Notes: generated by a model not told the origin, from the letters alone. Positions 47,688 through 59,312 are shown, counted from the stretch's first letter. The stretch is 64,000 nt of DNA from Clarireedia homoeocarpa (GCA_001465935.1 LNKV01000034.1:124001-188000), one strand, 5' to 3'. Made by a program: numbers and translations.

Positions 47688-48719
47688 ATGCTCCTGTTTA
47701 CTAGCAAAATGGGGCAATTAGAGTATCTACACATCCTCTTAATTCTACTCACGGCTGTTCACCTCTCTTCAGCACAGTTGATATCTTCCCTCCCTTCTTG
47801 TGTACAAGATTGTATGACCTCGTCTCCGGATGATAACTGCGATGTCACAGACATAGGATGTCTCTGTCGAGCATCACGGGGTAACTTCCTTCCGGATGTC
47901 ATCACTTGTATGCATAGCACATGCGACGAAAATCTCGACGTCAATCTACTCCTCACCCCACTACAGCTTGCATGTCAGATTGCAGGCGCTCCTATACCTT
48001 CAGCGGCATTGCGAAATGCCGAGAATGAAGCAAGCAGCCTAGCAACGCAAGTCACTACCACTGTCACCATAGGCGGATCAACGGGAACTGCTACATCTCA
48101 GCAAACGATCACAACGGACGCTCAGAATGCCCCATCTGTATCTTCACTTACCGTCATATCCACTCAAAGTGGCTCCACAATCTATGTTGTCTATCCTATC
48201 ACTTTTGGAAGCACAAAAACAGAATCTGCTATACCATCAACGCTCACAATACAACAATCATTCACAAGTGTGATTCCCATTATCGTCATCGGCAACGATG
48301 GGTCTGGATCAAGCTACACTAGTACAACCACTAGGTTTCTCGCTTTAAGCACGCTCACCACCACAAATTCAGAAGGAAGCACAGTCACCAAAGTATCAAC
48401 ATACACCGAAACTACCACAGCAACAGCATACCCAAGCGGAAGCGGAAGCAGAAGCTCCAATTTGGCAGGTAGCATTACTACTATTACCGAAACCTCGTCA
48501 GGCAGCAGCGTAGCCGCACACGGTACTACATCAGGCGGAGATGAGCGTGGAAGTAAAACATCGAGTTCATCGTCTTCGAAAAACACAGGGAGCCCGGATA
48601 GTGCACCTTTTACGGATACAAATAATGCGAGGAGTTTGGGCAAGAGGGAGGAGATGAGGTGGATGGTGTTGGCAGGGCTAACTGGCTTTGTGGCTATGGT
48701 TATAATGGTATGGGCTTAA
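47688..48719 (+). CDS. CFEM-domain cell-surface protein
   Basis: Single exon, 343 residues (336 if the second ATG at 47709 is used, which gives a cleaner signal peptide, MGQLEYLHILLILLTAVHLSSA). The CFEM domain follows directly with eight cysteines in the expected order: LPSCVQDCMTSSPDDNCDVT, DIGCLC, VITCMHSTCD and LACQ. After it comes a long Ser/Thr-rich stretch likely to be heavily O-mannosylated, a dibasic KR, and a C-terminal hydrophobic segment (WMVLAGLTGFVAMVIMVW) that could be a GPI signal or a membrane anchor. CFEM proteins act at the cell surface in haem/iron uptake, adhesion or host interaction. The Asp of the DIGC segment is conserved in haem-binding members. The role here is not predictable. 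Convergent with hsp78. Confidence 0.9.
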   Translation: MLLFTSKMGQLEYLHILLILLTAVHLSSAQLISSLPSCVQDCMTSSPDDNCDVTDIGCLCRASRGNFLPDVITCMHSTCDENLDVNLLLTPLQLACQIAGAPIPSAALRNAENEASSLATQVTTTVTIGGSTGTATSQQTITTDAQNAPSVSSLTVISTQSGSTIYVVYPITFGSTKTESAIPSTLTIQQSFTSVIPIIVIGNDGSGSSYTSTTTRFLALSTLTTTNSEGSTVTKVSTYTETTTATAYPSGSGSRSSNLAGSITTITETSSGSSVAAHGTTSGGDERGSKTSSSSSSKNTGSPDSAPFTDTNNARSLGKREEMRWMVLAGLTGFVAMVIMVWA

Positions 48720-49093
48720 TGATATGCTATGATTTGAATGTACTTTATGAAATTATGAACATAACTTCTGGAGTTTGGGGATATTACGATGACTTACTTT
48801 AAATACAAATTTTATTCACTTATTAGAACACGACTTTATATAGCGAGAAAGCATTTCCGTAAGTGCTCGAAGAATAAGCCCTACATCTTAAGAGCATGAT
48901 TGCAACTGTGACAATGACTGTGTGAAACATGAAGAGGGGTAAATCCCAACGCCAATCTGAAGAGCAGAGATCCACTATGCTGTCCCATACCATGCCAGGC
49001 AATCCAGTTTCGCTAAAATAACTTTTCCGACCAATAATTCATAATATCATTATCATAAAATCATAACCCTAATCCCACAATAGATCATAGATC
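48720..49093. other. Convergent 3' region
   Basis: About 370 AT-rich bp between the CFEM and hsp78 stops; presumably two overlapping terminators/polyA regions. No gene. Confidence 0.5.
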
Positions 49094-51526
49094 TCACGCC
49101 TCAACAACCCCTGCACTCTCCACAACTAATCCATTCCCCTCATCATTAATCTTCACAACAGCCACCTCACCAGTCTTCAGCTCTCCCCGAATAATCTTAT
49201 CCGCCAATCCATTACCAATCTCTCTCGAAATCAACCTGTTAAGTGGACGAGCACCAAACTTCGGATCATATCCTCGGTCAGCCAACCACTGCCTAACATC
49301 CTCATCCACCTTGAGTGTAATTCGTTTATCGTCTAATCTCTTCTGCAGCTCTGAGAGTCGAATATCGACGATATCACGCAGAGCTTCGTTGGAGAGACGC
49401 TTGAAGATGATGAATTCGTCGATACGATTCAGGAATTCGGGTGCGTAGCTGTGCTGTACGACGTTCATCACTGCATCGCGGACAGCAGGCGCAATGTCGC
49501 CATTGGCGTCCTCTGCATATGGGTACATGGGGTTATCACCGACTAGGATGTCGGAGCCGAGGTTAGATGTGAACACGATCAGTGTATTGCGGAAGTCGAC
49601 TTTGTGACCTTGGCTGTCTGTTAAGAAACCCTCGTCGAGCACTTGAAGAAGAAGAGCAGAGATATCTCTGTGTGCTTTTTCAAATTCATCGAAGAGGAGA
49701 ACAGCGTAAGGCTTCCTTCTCACAGCTTCCGTAAGCTGGCCAGCATCATCATAACCAACATAGCCTGCAGGAGAACCTATCAAGCGAGAGATTGTATGCT
49801 TCTCCTGGAATTCACTCATATCGAACCGAACAACGGCAGACTCGGTGGAAAAGAGAAAGTTTGCCATCTTCTTGCAAAGTTCAGTTTTTCCTACACCAGT
49901 CGGGCCAAGGAAGAAAAATGATGCAAGTGGTCGATTCTCGCCATTCAAACCTGCTCTTTGCATCCGGACCGCATTTGCAACGGATCTCAATGCTTGATCT
50001 TGCCCACGGATCGATTGGCGTAGAGTTTCTTCCATATGAATGAGCTTTTCCGCGTGTCCAGACGTCAACTTCGTAACAGGAATGCCAGTGACACGTGATA
50101 CTACAGCTGCAATATCATCTGCAGTGACGGCATCATGAATCAGAGTTCCCTCGGACGAAGTTTTGGTGCCCGGTTCTCCATCCTTAGGCAGCTTGGCTTC
50201 TAATGATGGAATGACCGAATAACGCAGCTCACCAGCTCGGCCGAAATTATTCTCGCGCTGGGCCTGCTCAAGTTCGATGCGTGCTCTTTCGAGATCTTCT
50301 TTCGTCTTTTTGATGGCATCTATCTCGGATCTTTCCTTTTCCCATCTCTCAGTTAACTTCGCGGCTTCTTCTTGGCATTCTTTCAAGTCTTTCTCGAGCT
50401 TTTCTCGCCGTTCTTTGCTAGCGATGTCAGTTTCCTTTCGCAGACTTTCTAGTTCAATTTGTAGTGTCATGATCTTTTGGTCGAGTTGCATTATATCGTC
50501 GGGTTTACTTTCTTGTTGCAGTCTCAAGCCACTAGCAGCCTCATCCATAAGATCAATGGCTTTATCTGGTAGAAATCGGTCGGTGATGTATCGGTTACTG
50601 TAGGTAGCGGCCGCAACCAGGGCGCCATCTGTGATACGTACTCCGTGGTGCACCTCGTACTTCTCTTTGATACCTCTGAGAATGCTGATTGTGTCTTGAA
50701 TCGTCGGCTCATTGACCTGAATAGGCTGGAAGCGTCTTGCCAGTGCCACATCCTTCTCGATTTGTCGGTATTCATTAAGGGTTGTAGCTCCGCAGCATTG
50801 TAGTTCGCCTCTAGAAAGCGCGGGCTTGAGAAGGTTGCTGGCGTCGATGCTTCCTTCAGCCTTTCCTAATCCTAGCAAAGTGTGCAATTCATCCACGAAT
50901 AATATGATCCCCCCTTGAGCTTCTTGGACCTCTTTCAAAACAGCCTTCAACCGCTCCTCAAAGTCGCCACGGAATTTTGCACCTGCAATGAGTTGACCAA
51001 GGTCCAGTGATATGACCTTCTTGTCTTTAACACTTTCTGGCACATCACCCCTCACTATTCGTTGTGCCAACCCTTCCAATATGGCCGTTTTGCCTGTCCC
51101 AGCACTGCCTATAAGCACGGGGTTATTCTTCGTCCGTCGTGAGAGAACCTGAATAGTGCGATTGATTTCCGAGTCCCTTCCAATCACAGGATCTAACTTT
51201 CCAGCTTTTGCTCGTGCAGTCAAGTCAACACCGTATTGTTCCAAGGCGGACTTTTGTTCTCCACCACTCATATCCATTCTATGCGTACCGCCTGGAGGGT
51301 GTGGACCATTTGCATACGTTCGTAGTGCAGTAATGGGCGCGAGGCCCCTGTAGGGAAATGCATGGCTACTGCGTAATGTTGCAGCAGTAAATGGCGAAGC
51401 AGCTCTTACTTGTTGAGGGGCGCCTCTGATGAGACGAGCTGAGCTACCAATCTGTCGTAATAGCTTCACGTTTCTCATTATTGTGGACTTTGGAATAAAA
51501 CAACGTATAAACCAAAAGAATATCAC
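49094..51526 (-). CDS. hsp78: Mitochondrial Hsp78 disaggregase (ClpB family)
   Basis: Single minus-strand exon, 810 residues from the first ATG; the ATG at 51478 gives 794 residues and a better basic presequence (MRNVKLLRQIGSSARLIRGA), so it is the more likely start. The family's ClpN domain is absent, as in yeast Hsp78. NBD1 has Walker A GSAGTGKT (~residue 124) and Walker B ILFVDELH. The coiled-coil middle domain (KERREKLEKDLKECQEEAAKL...) follows, then NBD2 with GPTGVGKT and VLLFDEFEKAH, and the C-terminal FLNRIDEFIIFKRL and FGARPLNRLI segments. It dissolves protein aggregates in the mitochondrial matrix with the Hsp70 system and helps recover after heat. Divergent from EF-1beta across about 0.46 kb. 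Confidence 0.97.
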   Translation of the reverse strand: MIFFWFIRCFIPKSTIMRNVKLLRQIGSSARLIRGAPQQVRAASPFTAATLRSSHAFPYRGLAPITALRTYANGPHPPGGTHRMDMSGGEQKSALEQYGVDLTARAKAGKLDPVIGRDSEINRTIQVLSRRTKNNPVLIGSAGTGKTAILEGLAQRIVRGDVPESVKDKKVISLDLGQLIAGAKFRGDFEERLKAVLKEVQEAQGGIILFVDELHTLLGLGKAEGSIDASNLLKPALSRGELQCCGATTLNEYRQIEKDVALARRFQPIQVNEPTIQDTISILRGIKEKYEVHHGVRITDGALVAAATYSNRYITDRFLPDKAIDLMDEAASGLRLQQESKPDDIMQLDQKIMTLQIELESLRKETDIASKERREKLEKDLKECQEEAAKLTERWEKERSEIDAIKKTKEDLERARIELEQAQRENNFGRAGELRYSVIPSLEAKLPKDGEPGTKTSSEGTLIHDAVTADDIAAVVSRVTGIPVTKLTSGHAEKLIHMEETLRQSIRGQDQALRSVANAVRMQRAGLNGENRPLASFFFLGPTGVGKTELCKKMANFLFSTESAVVRFDMSEFQEKHTISRLIGSPAGYVGYDDAGQLTEAVRRKPYAVLLFDEFEKAHRDISALLLQVLDEGFLTDSQGHKVDFRNTLIVFTSNLGSDILVGDNPMYPYAEDANGDIAPAVRDAVMNVVQHSYAPEFLNRIDEFIIFKRLSNEALRDIVDIRLSELQKRLDDKRITLKVDEDVRQWLADRGYDPKFGARPLNRLISREIGNGLADKIIRGELKTGEVAVVKINDEGNGLVVESAGVVEA

Positions 51527-51991
51527 AGTTTACATTTTCATGCCAGGGGGCTTGATGAAAATTTATAGTTGTGGTACGATCACTAAGTTACTATTTGTCT
51601 AGAATCATCTCGAGCTTTCCCATCTTATCGATAAGAGATTGGGATTCACAAAGGTTCTTTCTTCTGCCTGAAATGAAAGGCATCCACAAAAAACGTCGGG
51701 CCGCCACGGGTGCACGGGTGCACGGCAGCACTCTCGAGATCAGGCAATCAAATCTGCATCTTCACTAGAAATCTGCCCGCCACTAATTTTACTTAAGCGA
51801 TAGCATGCAACGGCTGAACCAATCAAATTTTCACACTGTGGCAGTTCCCTTGGGTGTTTCTCCCAAAATTTATCAACCCCACCATCCACCACTACAGTCT
51901 ACAATACATCTTCTTCGTCCTTTCTCACCTCACAACTACAAGAAATTCTTTTTTTATATTCAAGAGAAAGAATATTATAAAATCTTTCAAA
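51527..51991. promoter_or_regulatory. Shared divergent promoter of hsp78 and EF-1beta
   Basis: A 465-bp region serving two divergent genes. A CCAAT box lies at 51819-51823, about 170 bp before the EF-1beta start, on its coding strand. TTC/GAA words cluster at 51655-51677 but without the regular alternating 5-bp spacing of a clean heat-shock element. Confidence 0.5.
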
Positions 51992-53139
51992 ATGGGATTC
52001 ACAGACCTTGTTTCCGATGCTGGCCTCACCGGTAAGCTCTCCCCCCACGAAACCAACATTCTCGAATCTTTATATTTGGAAGCCGCAAAGCAGAGATTGA
52101 CGTGACTCAGTGTTGAACAACTGGTTGCAGACTCGCTCATACATCGTCGGGTACGTATTCAAATTTCTCTACGCATTCTCTCTTGGTATTGTAGTTTCGG
52201 AAAGGCGTTCGCGCTGCGCATCTCAGCGCAACCGCTCTCCTTCTCACCTTAAGCAATCCTTTTTTCATGATGAGCAACATTGGTCCGTGTTACTGAGCGG
52301 CCTCAAGAACCGTCAAATGACGATCACCAAAGCATTCAGTGCATCTCTGATCTTTTCTTCTTAAATTCCATTGGAATCGGATCTTCAGAAACCGAAATGC
52401 CCATGCTGACCCAAAACTGCTAGATACTCCCCAAGTCAAGCTGATGTTGCCGTTTTCAAGGCACAGAAGGATGCCCCTGATGCCGAAAAATACCCCCACG
52501 CTGCCAGATGGTACAAGCATATCAACACATGGTCTGACGACTTCGCCACCCTCCCAGGAGATGCGTCCAAGGGATACGAAACATATGGGCCAGAAGTTAC
52601 GGAGGCTACCCTGAACCCAGCAAAGGCCCCTGCTGCTGCTGAGGAAGATGATGAAGATGTGGATCTTTTCGGAAGTGACGACGAAGAAGAGGACGCAGAG
52701 GCCGCCAGAGTCAGAGAAGAGCGCTTAGCCGAATACAAGAAGAAGAAGGAGGGCAAGACCAAGCCTGCTGCTAAGTCTGTTGTCACTATGGATGTCAAGC
52801 CCTGGGGTATGTAGTGCGAGTATTTTATGGCAAACCTATGACAACTAACATTTGTATAGATGACGAAACCGACTTGGCCGCAATGGAAGCTGCTGTCCGT
52901 GCTATTGAGAAGGATGGTCTTGTCTGGGGTGCTTCCAAGCTTGTACCAATTGGTTTTGGTATCAAGAAGCTGCAGATCACCTTGGTCGTTGAAGATGAGA
53001 AGGTCAGTCTTGATGAGTTGCAAGAAGAGCTCGGCGAACTCGAAGATTACATTCAGTCAACCGATATTGTAAGTTACTCTTTGCCCAAACCTTTCGTTGG
53101 CACTGCTAACATAGAAAGCTTGCCATGCAAAAACTATAA
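51992..53139 (+). CDS. efb1: Translation elongation factor 1-beta (EF-1B alpha)
   Basis: Five exons: 51992-52031, 52111-52150, 52424-52806, 52860-53068 and 53119-53139; 230 residues, the usual length. The N-terminal helical region reads MGFTDLVSDAGLTVLNNWLQTRSYIVGYSPSQADVAVF across three exons. The acidic linker DDEDVDLFGSDDEEEDAEAARVREERLAEYKKKK follows. The C-terminal nucleotide-exchange domain starts at VTMDVKPWDDETDLAAMEAAVRAI and includes LVPIGFGIKKLQI, ending LAMQKL. It recharges eEF1A with GTP by exchanging GDP. Exons 1 and 2 are only 40 nt each. The second intron, 273 nt, is far longer than the rest and carries a box C/D snoRNA. Confidence 0.96.
52262..52355 (+). ncRNA. snR18: Box C/D snoRNA, snR18-like, inside the EF-1beta intron
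   Basis: Within the intron at 52151-52423 the four boxes occur in order: C (ATGATGA, 52267-52273), D' (CTGA, 52293-52296), C' (ATGACGA, one mismatch, 52317-52323) and D (CTGA, 52347-52350). The ~84-nt span is typical. The 12 nt before D' (52280-52291, TTGGTCCGTGTT) are exactly complementary to AACACGGACCAA, which I recall as a conserved LSU rRNA segment. By the D+5 rule T52288 pairs with the A of CACGG, matching the A649/C650 region directed by yeast snR18. Yeast snR18 also resides in the EFB1 intron, and human SNORD51 in EEF1B2. No clear terminal stem is seen. The second guide, before D, would target AGATGCACTGAATG, unassigned. Ends are approximate. Confidence 0.82.
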
Positions 53140-53520
53140 AGCGTTTCTGCGGATCGGGTTTTCATTCTATTCACGCGCTGTCCCTGATTCTGATATGATA
53201 TCACTTTGTCCACTGAGGTCATGACCTGATTTATCAGAGACTATGAAATGAATATGCTTTACGAAATGATGGTAGCCATGGACTAGTATAGAATAAAAAT
53301 GCAAAACACTCATCAAGTAAAACAAAATATCAAAATACTTATGATGTGAATTGTTATCTATGCCCCTCCATTTTGCGAATCAAATTGACCCATATAATTC
53401 ATGGTGCTTACTCCACTACTGGTACTGTAAACGAGCCGCATCTCAAGCTAATTGACGAAAACCGCGAAAGTACATCGAGATAATCCATCATCCACCAACT
53501 CCGCGACTACCTTGATCAAC
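53140..53520. other. Short intergenic region, no gene seen
   Basis: About 380 bp between EF-1beta and emc5, same direction. It holds the EF-1beta 3' end and the emc5 promoter. No repeat. Confidence 0.5.
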
Positions 53521-54023
53521 ATGACTTGGTTGTCAAAGTCTATTACTGGCTTAGGCCTGATGTTCCTTGCACATGCGTATGTCAACAAGAACCAAATGTC
53601 CAACAATTACTAACGGGCGGCGTTGATTATAGCTGCTATTCTGCGCACGAACATTCAATCCTCCAGTCTACAAGTACCTCTCATCTGTCCTCAATCACTT
53701 CACACAACCCTACGCCATCACCGGTTGCTTCTCTACCAATCGATATCTCGATTGAGACGATCGTAGCCCTCTTTACCGTCTGCCTTGGCCTCGTGTTAGG
53801 TACCCCGGAATTACGACCCATACAATGGCGCGTCTGGGCAGGACAGATAGAGCGAGAAGGAGAGAAAGGTTTCACGAACGCAGATGGAGAAGTGGACAAG
53901 GACTACATGGGTAATCCATTCAGAGTTCTTGAGAGTAGACCCGGCTTCGTAGATATCAGGAAGCAGAGAAGCGAATTTGCGGCGTGGGTAAGGGAAGGTG
54001 GGGCACCAGCGCCGAAGGGCTAG
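53521..54023 (+). CDS. emc5: ER membrane complex subunit 5 (EMC5/MMgT)
   Basis: Two exons, 53521-53576 and 53633-54023, with a 56-nt intron (GTATGT donor, TACTAAC branch); 148 residues. Exon 1 encodes the first membrane helix (MTWLSKSITGLGLMFLAHA) and the splice completes HACYSAHEHSIL, the hallmark of the family. The second helix is IDISIETIVALFTVCLGLVLG, followed by the cytosolic tail with RPIQWRVWAGQIEREG and NPFRVLESRPGFVDIRKQRSEF. EMC5 is a core subunit of the ER membrane insertase that inserts terminal and tail-anchored helices; the older magnesium-transporter label (MMgT) comes from overexpression work. The first exon is easy to miss because the second exon alone is open upstream. Confidence 0.93.
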
Positions 54024-54627
54024 AGAGCATGGAAAATGAGTTCTGTCTATATAGAAGACCTCAAGAGAATGAAGTATACAGCTATGTTGAGTGAGAATGT
54101 CGGGTATCTTGCTTGATACGTGGAGAGGGGAAACATTCGTGGTGTGCAAATATCCTTCAACTGGGCATGGACTGGCCTAAAAGTACTTCGATCCAACAAA
54201 TAACAATACACACAGTATAAATCTCTACTTTTCGGCTGAGAACATGGAGAAAAAGAGGTATTTTGAATCCTTTCAAGGTGGTGAGGGATGGTTCCAGAAG
54301 GAATTGACTCGCTTGATGAGGTATTGTGTTGGCAGAAAAGTTCTCCCTGAGATGCAAGTCGCTTGTTATTTCACTTTGATTTTACATATATTCATATCTA
54401 TCTCTCCACTATTATAATCTCTAGATTCTGATATGGAACTCCTCTTCCATCCGCTTACCGTTCTCCGTTTTCATCAATTAACGTTCCTCCTTTGTGGCAA
54501 TATATTGCATCTCCTGGAGTGCACAACCATGATCTTTAACTTCTAAATTTCGTTAATTGTTTGCAAAGTCTAACTGATCTATTTTTCACTTTTGTTCTTA
54601 TTCTCCCTTCAACTGCAGGCCGGCAGA
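54024..54627. other. Intergenic region, no gene seen
   Basis: About 600 bp before msh5. A CTGCAG acceptor-like site precedes the start codon, so a 5'UTR intron is possible. Confidence 0.45.
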
Positions 54628-57600
54628 ATGCCACCGTCGAAGCGCCGCCGTTTCAACTCCGCAGGCGGGTCCGCTCGCCCATCAAGCTCTCGCATGACCT
54701 CAGTTTCTCGAGAAACCCCATACTCCTCTCCAGCCCTGCCTGCACTTCACAGAAATGAGAGGGTATCTCTTAAACCAGTGTCATCGCATGGTGGCTCGAC
54801 GCTAACAAACCAAAACGAGGATGACAGAATCTTACAGGAGAATGAGAACGACATAGAGATTCGTGAAAATATGGACTCAATGAATGAAATAATCATGGCT
54901 GTCGACATGAAAGATAGAGGATCTGTGGGGTGTGCGTACTACGTTGCCAGAGAGGAGAAACTCTGTCTGATGACAGATATCAGCATGGGCGGACTAGATA
55001 TCATTGATACTTTGAAGGTGCAAGCCGAACCTACAAGTAAGTTTACTCTCACATAAGTTTCTCATCCTAACAATGAAAGCGATTCTCATTAGTACACGCT
55101 GTGACGAGACGCTAGAGGACCACCTGGGAAAGGATGCTAAGGGAATAGATCGTGGGGACGAAGCAAGTAAGTGCCAGTAAGAAGCTTCAACTCTTCGAAG
55201 GCTCATTAGACTGCGATAGGTGAGATTTTTGGCGCGTATATTCTCGATTCAAGGCCAGCTGCAGAGTTCTATTACGACGCTGCGAAAAATAAATTGGTCA
55301 ATCTAGACTTCGACGAAACTCAAGGATCAGGCATGGTATTCACCACTCCTGCTGATGATCTTATAGGAGGCCATAGTCATGACCGAGAGGGGTCGAACAA
55401 CAATGGCCAGCAGGGACGGCAGATGAGGATGGCGGGGTGGATTGATCTTGAAAGTAGATTGTCCGTACGTATCCCATTGTCTTGGCTCCTTCCCCTATTC
55501 CCGCTTCACATGCAGCACAGATTTATACATCTCATATAGACTTGAAGAAACATTCTGCTTTTTCATTCCGGTCAACTGATTTTGATCAGGTTGGGTGTGC
55601 CGGTGCGGTGCTCAGCTATCTTGGACGACGGAAAAGTATCGATTACCTGCCGAATGACGAGGAAGCATTGATCGCATTCCGCTTGCGTACCATTCAGATG
55701 TTCTCCTTGTCGGATATGATGTTCGTCAATGCTGATACATTATCCTCGTTACGAATCATCCAGTGGGAGAGCCATCCAAACTCACATATGCAAGGTCCCA
55801 ACAACTCAAGTTCTGGGTCGAAAGAAAGTCTCTCCGTATTTGGGTTGTTTGTTCATCTAGTGAGCACTCCTCAAGGCAAACAGAAACTTCGGCAAATGTT
55901 TCTGAGGCCAAGCGTGGATATGGCAGTTATCGGCGAAAGACTCAAAACGATAGGCTTTTTCTTACGGTCGGAAAACCAAGCTGCCTTACAAAAGATTCGT
56001 AAGAGTCTAAAAAATGTGAAGGACATTCGAACAATAGTGGTGCATATGCAAAAGGGCGTCAATAGCAAATCTGGCAAAGCTGCCGCCGTAAAAAGTGGTA
56101 TTTGGGGCAGTGTTCAGAAATTCTCTTTCAACGCGTTGAAAATACTGGAAGCCATTCGCGAAATGGTAGGAGAGGAGATAGAGATCTTTAAGAAGGTGAG
56201 TTGTTTGATTTCAAACGGGATTGAATAAGCATAACAGAGTGAATAGCTTCTCAACCAAAGCCATCCCCATGATCTTCTTGGGATTGGCCAAATCATTACG
56301 CAGACCATCAACTTCGACGGGTCGCCAGAATTACGCCGTATCACAGTCATGCAAGGTATAGACCCTGAGCTAGACGGTATGAAAAGAACATATGATGGCA
56401 TGGAAAGTCTTCTTACTGAGGTACAGCGAAAGATGTCCCAAGATCTGCCCGAGTGGGCCCGGCAATACGTCGAAAATTGCATCTACTTCCCACAGCTTGG
56501 TTTCTTGACAGTCGTACAACTTGATTCGGAAACTGGCATGGGAAAGTATGAGGGTGAAGGGATCGAAGGTGATGAGTGGCTAAGAATGTTTGTCAGTGAG
56601 GAGAAAGGTTATTATAAAAACAAAATGATGAGGGACATGGATGTTTATATTGGCGACATGTACAGCATGATCACAGGTAAGTCTATTATCGGACTTGCAA
56701 GACTGCTGTAGCTAACCAGAGTGTTATCCAAGACAGGGAAATTGAAATCATCCATGACCTTACCGTTCATGTTCTGGAGCATGAGAAGTTGCTCATCACG
56801 GTTTCAGATTTATTTGGGGAGCTGGATAGCCTCGTAGCACTTGCGCTTGGTGCCCTGAAATACAACTTCACCGCCCCAATAATCACATCAGCCAATATGG
56901 TCCATATTATTGGCGGACGGCACCCTCTACAGGAACTGACAGTACCATCCTATGTCGCTAACGACTGCTTTCTGGTGGCTGATTCTAGCCCTAAAGACGA
57001 CGAAAATGATACGCCAGAGGTTTCTGAAAGTTCCGAAACAACAGCAGACAATATGGACGGCCCAAGTATGCTCCTGATGACCGGCCCAAATTATTCAGGA
57101 AAGAGTGTCTATCTAAAGCAGACTGCTTTAATCGTTTACATGGCGCATATCGGCAGTTATGTACCAGCCGAAAAAGCAACAATTGGGTTGACAGACAAGA
57201 TCCTAACGCGGCTCAGCACTCGCGAGAGTGTTTCCAAGAACCAAAGCGCCTTCATGATTGATCTGCAACAAATTGCTCTTTGCATGAAACTTGCAACTCG
57301 TCGCAGTCTTGTGGTGATTGACGAGTTTGGTAAAGGTACTAACGCCGTGGATGGGGCTGGTCTTGCTTGCGGTACATTTGAGTATTTCCTCGGCCTTGGT
57401 AAGCAGCGGCCGAAGGTGATTGGGGCAACTCATTTCCACGAAATATTCGAGAATGATTTGCTCCCACCACGACCTGAGTTGGCTTTTGGGCATATGGAAG
57501 TTTGCGTAGACAGACAAGCTACATTGGTCGAAGACCAAGTTGCGTATCTGTACAACTTTGTGCCGGGTCGAAGCACGTCTAGCTTTGGTACGACTTGTGC

Positions 57601-57847
57601 TGCAATGAATGGAATTGATTCCGCCATAGTAGAACGTGCAGAAGAGCTCATACTCATAGGAGCCCGTGGAGAGGATCTCATGGCGGCACTTGCTGCAAAC
57701 CTTTCAGAAAAGGAAACCAAGGAGTTGGAGAATGCAGAGAGAATCGGGCGACGATTTCTTGCGCAGAATTTTCCTCTCTCCACAGGCCGAAATTCCGCTA
57801 TCGACGTCCGATGTATTCTCCGAAACATCTTGGGCCTCGAAACATAG
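54628..57847 (+). CDS. msh5: Meiotic MutS homologue MSH5
   Basis: Six exons: 54628-55036, 55080-55166, 55220-55464, 55590-56195, 56247-56676 and 56733-57847; 963 residues. The N-terminus is basic and Ser/Pro-rich, then GSVGCAYYVAREEKLCLM opens the conserved part. The core/clamp region includes CAGAVLSYLGRRKS, FSLSDMMFVNADTLSSLRI, HLVSTPQGKQKLRQMFLRP and MYSMITDREIEIIHDL. The ATPase domain has Walker A as GPNYSGKS (~residue 709), then MAHIGSYVPAE, STRESVSKNQSAFMIDLQQI and VVIDEFGKGTNAVDG. MSH5 pairs with MSH4 as a sliding clamp that stabilises crossover intermediates in meiosis; it lacks the mismatch-recognition domain. Its presence implies a meiotic programme. The acceptor of the third intron could instead be 55544, adding 15 residues. 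Confidence 0.92.
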
Positions 57848-59312
57848 TCTGAGTACGGTTGTGTCTCCACTGGCGATCGCTTGCTTTCATTGTTCCAAAT
57901 CATGCTGATCATTCTGAGTGACTAAGAATAGCTTCAAGATACCGCATCTTAGTTTCTGACGACTATTGTATCGTCCAGGTAGATGTATTTTTACCACAAT
58001 ATCGTACATTATACCTCAAATTATCCAGATTAATCGCGAGGTTGAAAAAGTAGCACTGTAGAACTTCACTTCAAAAGACTGACGAAGACCTGTCAGAAGT
58101 ATCAGAGACCCACTTCCACCAAGATAGGGCTGAAGTATCTGTAGCTTTCTCGGTACTGTAGCAACAGGCGAAAAACTCTGACAATGCCTTGTGCAACTGA
58201 TTTCTTAGCGAGGGGATATTCGAGTCAGCCGAAGTGCCCCCCTGAAACGAGCTAGTCATCTACCATACCCGACGGTCCATGTATACTTTTCACGTCTGAT
58301 ACTTGGGTAGTGTCAGATACATCCCATGGTTGTGTTAACTTTATACGTTCATTTTGTTATTCAACTGCTATTCTCATATATAGTGGTAGGTTTCATGCTA
58401 AACTCAATGGAATTAGTCCTAGTCTAGGTGAATGGAATTGACTGGGTTGAATTCAGTTGAATTCAATTGAATTGTACTGGAGTTAGGTTCAATGATGGCG
58501 CTTAGCCAGTAGAGAAAAGTGCCTTCATTAGAACCGAACTATCTGACCTTTCTACTGTAGATTGTAATACCCGCCAGGGAAAAATAAGGGGCCAGGGAAA
58601 AATAAGGGACCAGGCATAATATGACAGTCAGTCTATCAGACCTCCGGAACATCTGTGCAATATGCCGATATACAGCAACGTAACAGCACGAGCAAACATA
58701 ACCACTCACAATACCAGCGGCTGTCTTCCAACTACTCGGTATATGCGTAGCCAAGAAACAGAAACCCGATCTTCAGTGCATGTCAAGGAGCTTCACTACT
58801 AGTGCATAACAACACCGCCTAGAGTTTCTCTCACCCGTCACCTCAGACACGCATATATGCGGTTTGCGTGGATACCCAAGAATAGAATACGCCTGATTGC
58901 TGGGGAAAAAGAGTCCAGATTTTCTGTCAGTCAGGCCGTTTCGGGATCCACCTTGATCGCTGTCTGTGCAGCAGAGGTCGTCGCGTTGTTAAGAATGGGG
59001 TGCGAGCTCCATGTGATACTATCTCACCCTCTGAACAAGGGTTAGATTCATGGATGGCAAGACTCGGGGGGGGGGAAACAACCTCTGTTCAGGGGGAGAT
59101 AGCATGGTATGCCCTATTTGTGGGACCGTCTACCAAGAGCTCTGACGGGTTATACCGTATGCACTGTGTGAATATCATCTCCAGCTCATTTCCGCCTTCA
59201 TTTTCGATTCTTTCCAAATAGTTGCCTACCTTTACTTCCAGTTCATTTATTTCAAAACCGGCCGGCCCGTACGTGTGCTTCACATCCATAATCAACCATT
59301 AATCAGTCCAAG
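57848..59312. other. Intergenic region with a small tandem repeat
   Basis: About 1.5 kb. Contains repeated TTGAATTCA words near 58440-58480, the 18-bp tandem copy at 58573 and a G9 run near 59068. No gene recognised. Confidence 0.5.
58573..58608. repeat. Perfect 18-bp tandem duplication
   Basis: GCCAGGGAAAAATAAGGG occurs twice without change. Confidence 0.85.

Noticed and set aside
51655..51677. Heat-shock element before hsp78
   Set aside because: TTC and GAA words are present, but the spacing does not follow alternating 5-bp units.
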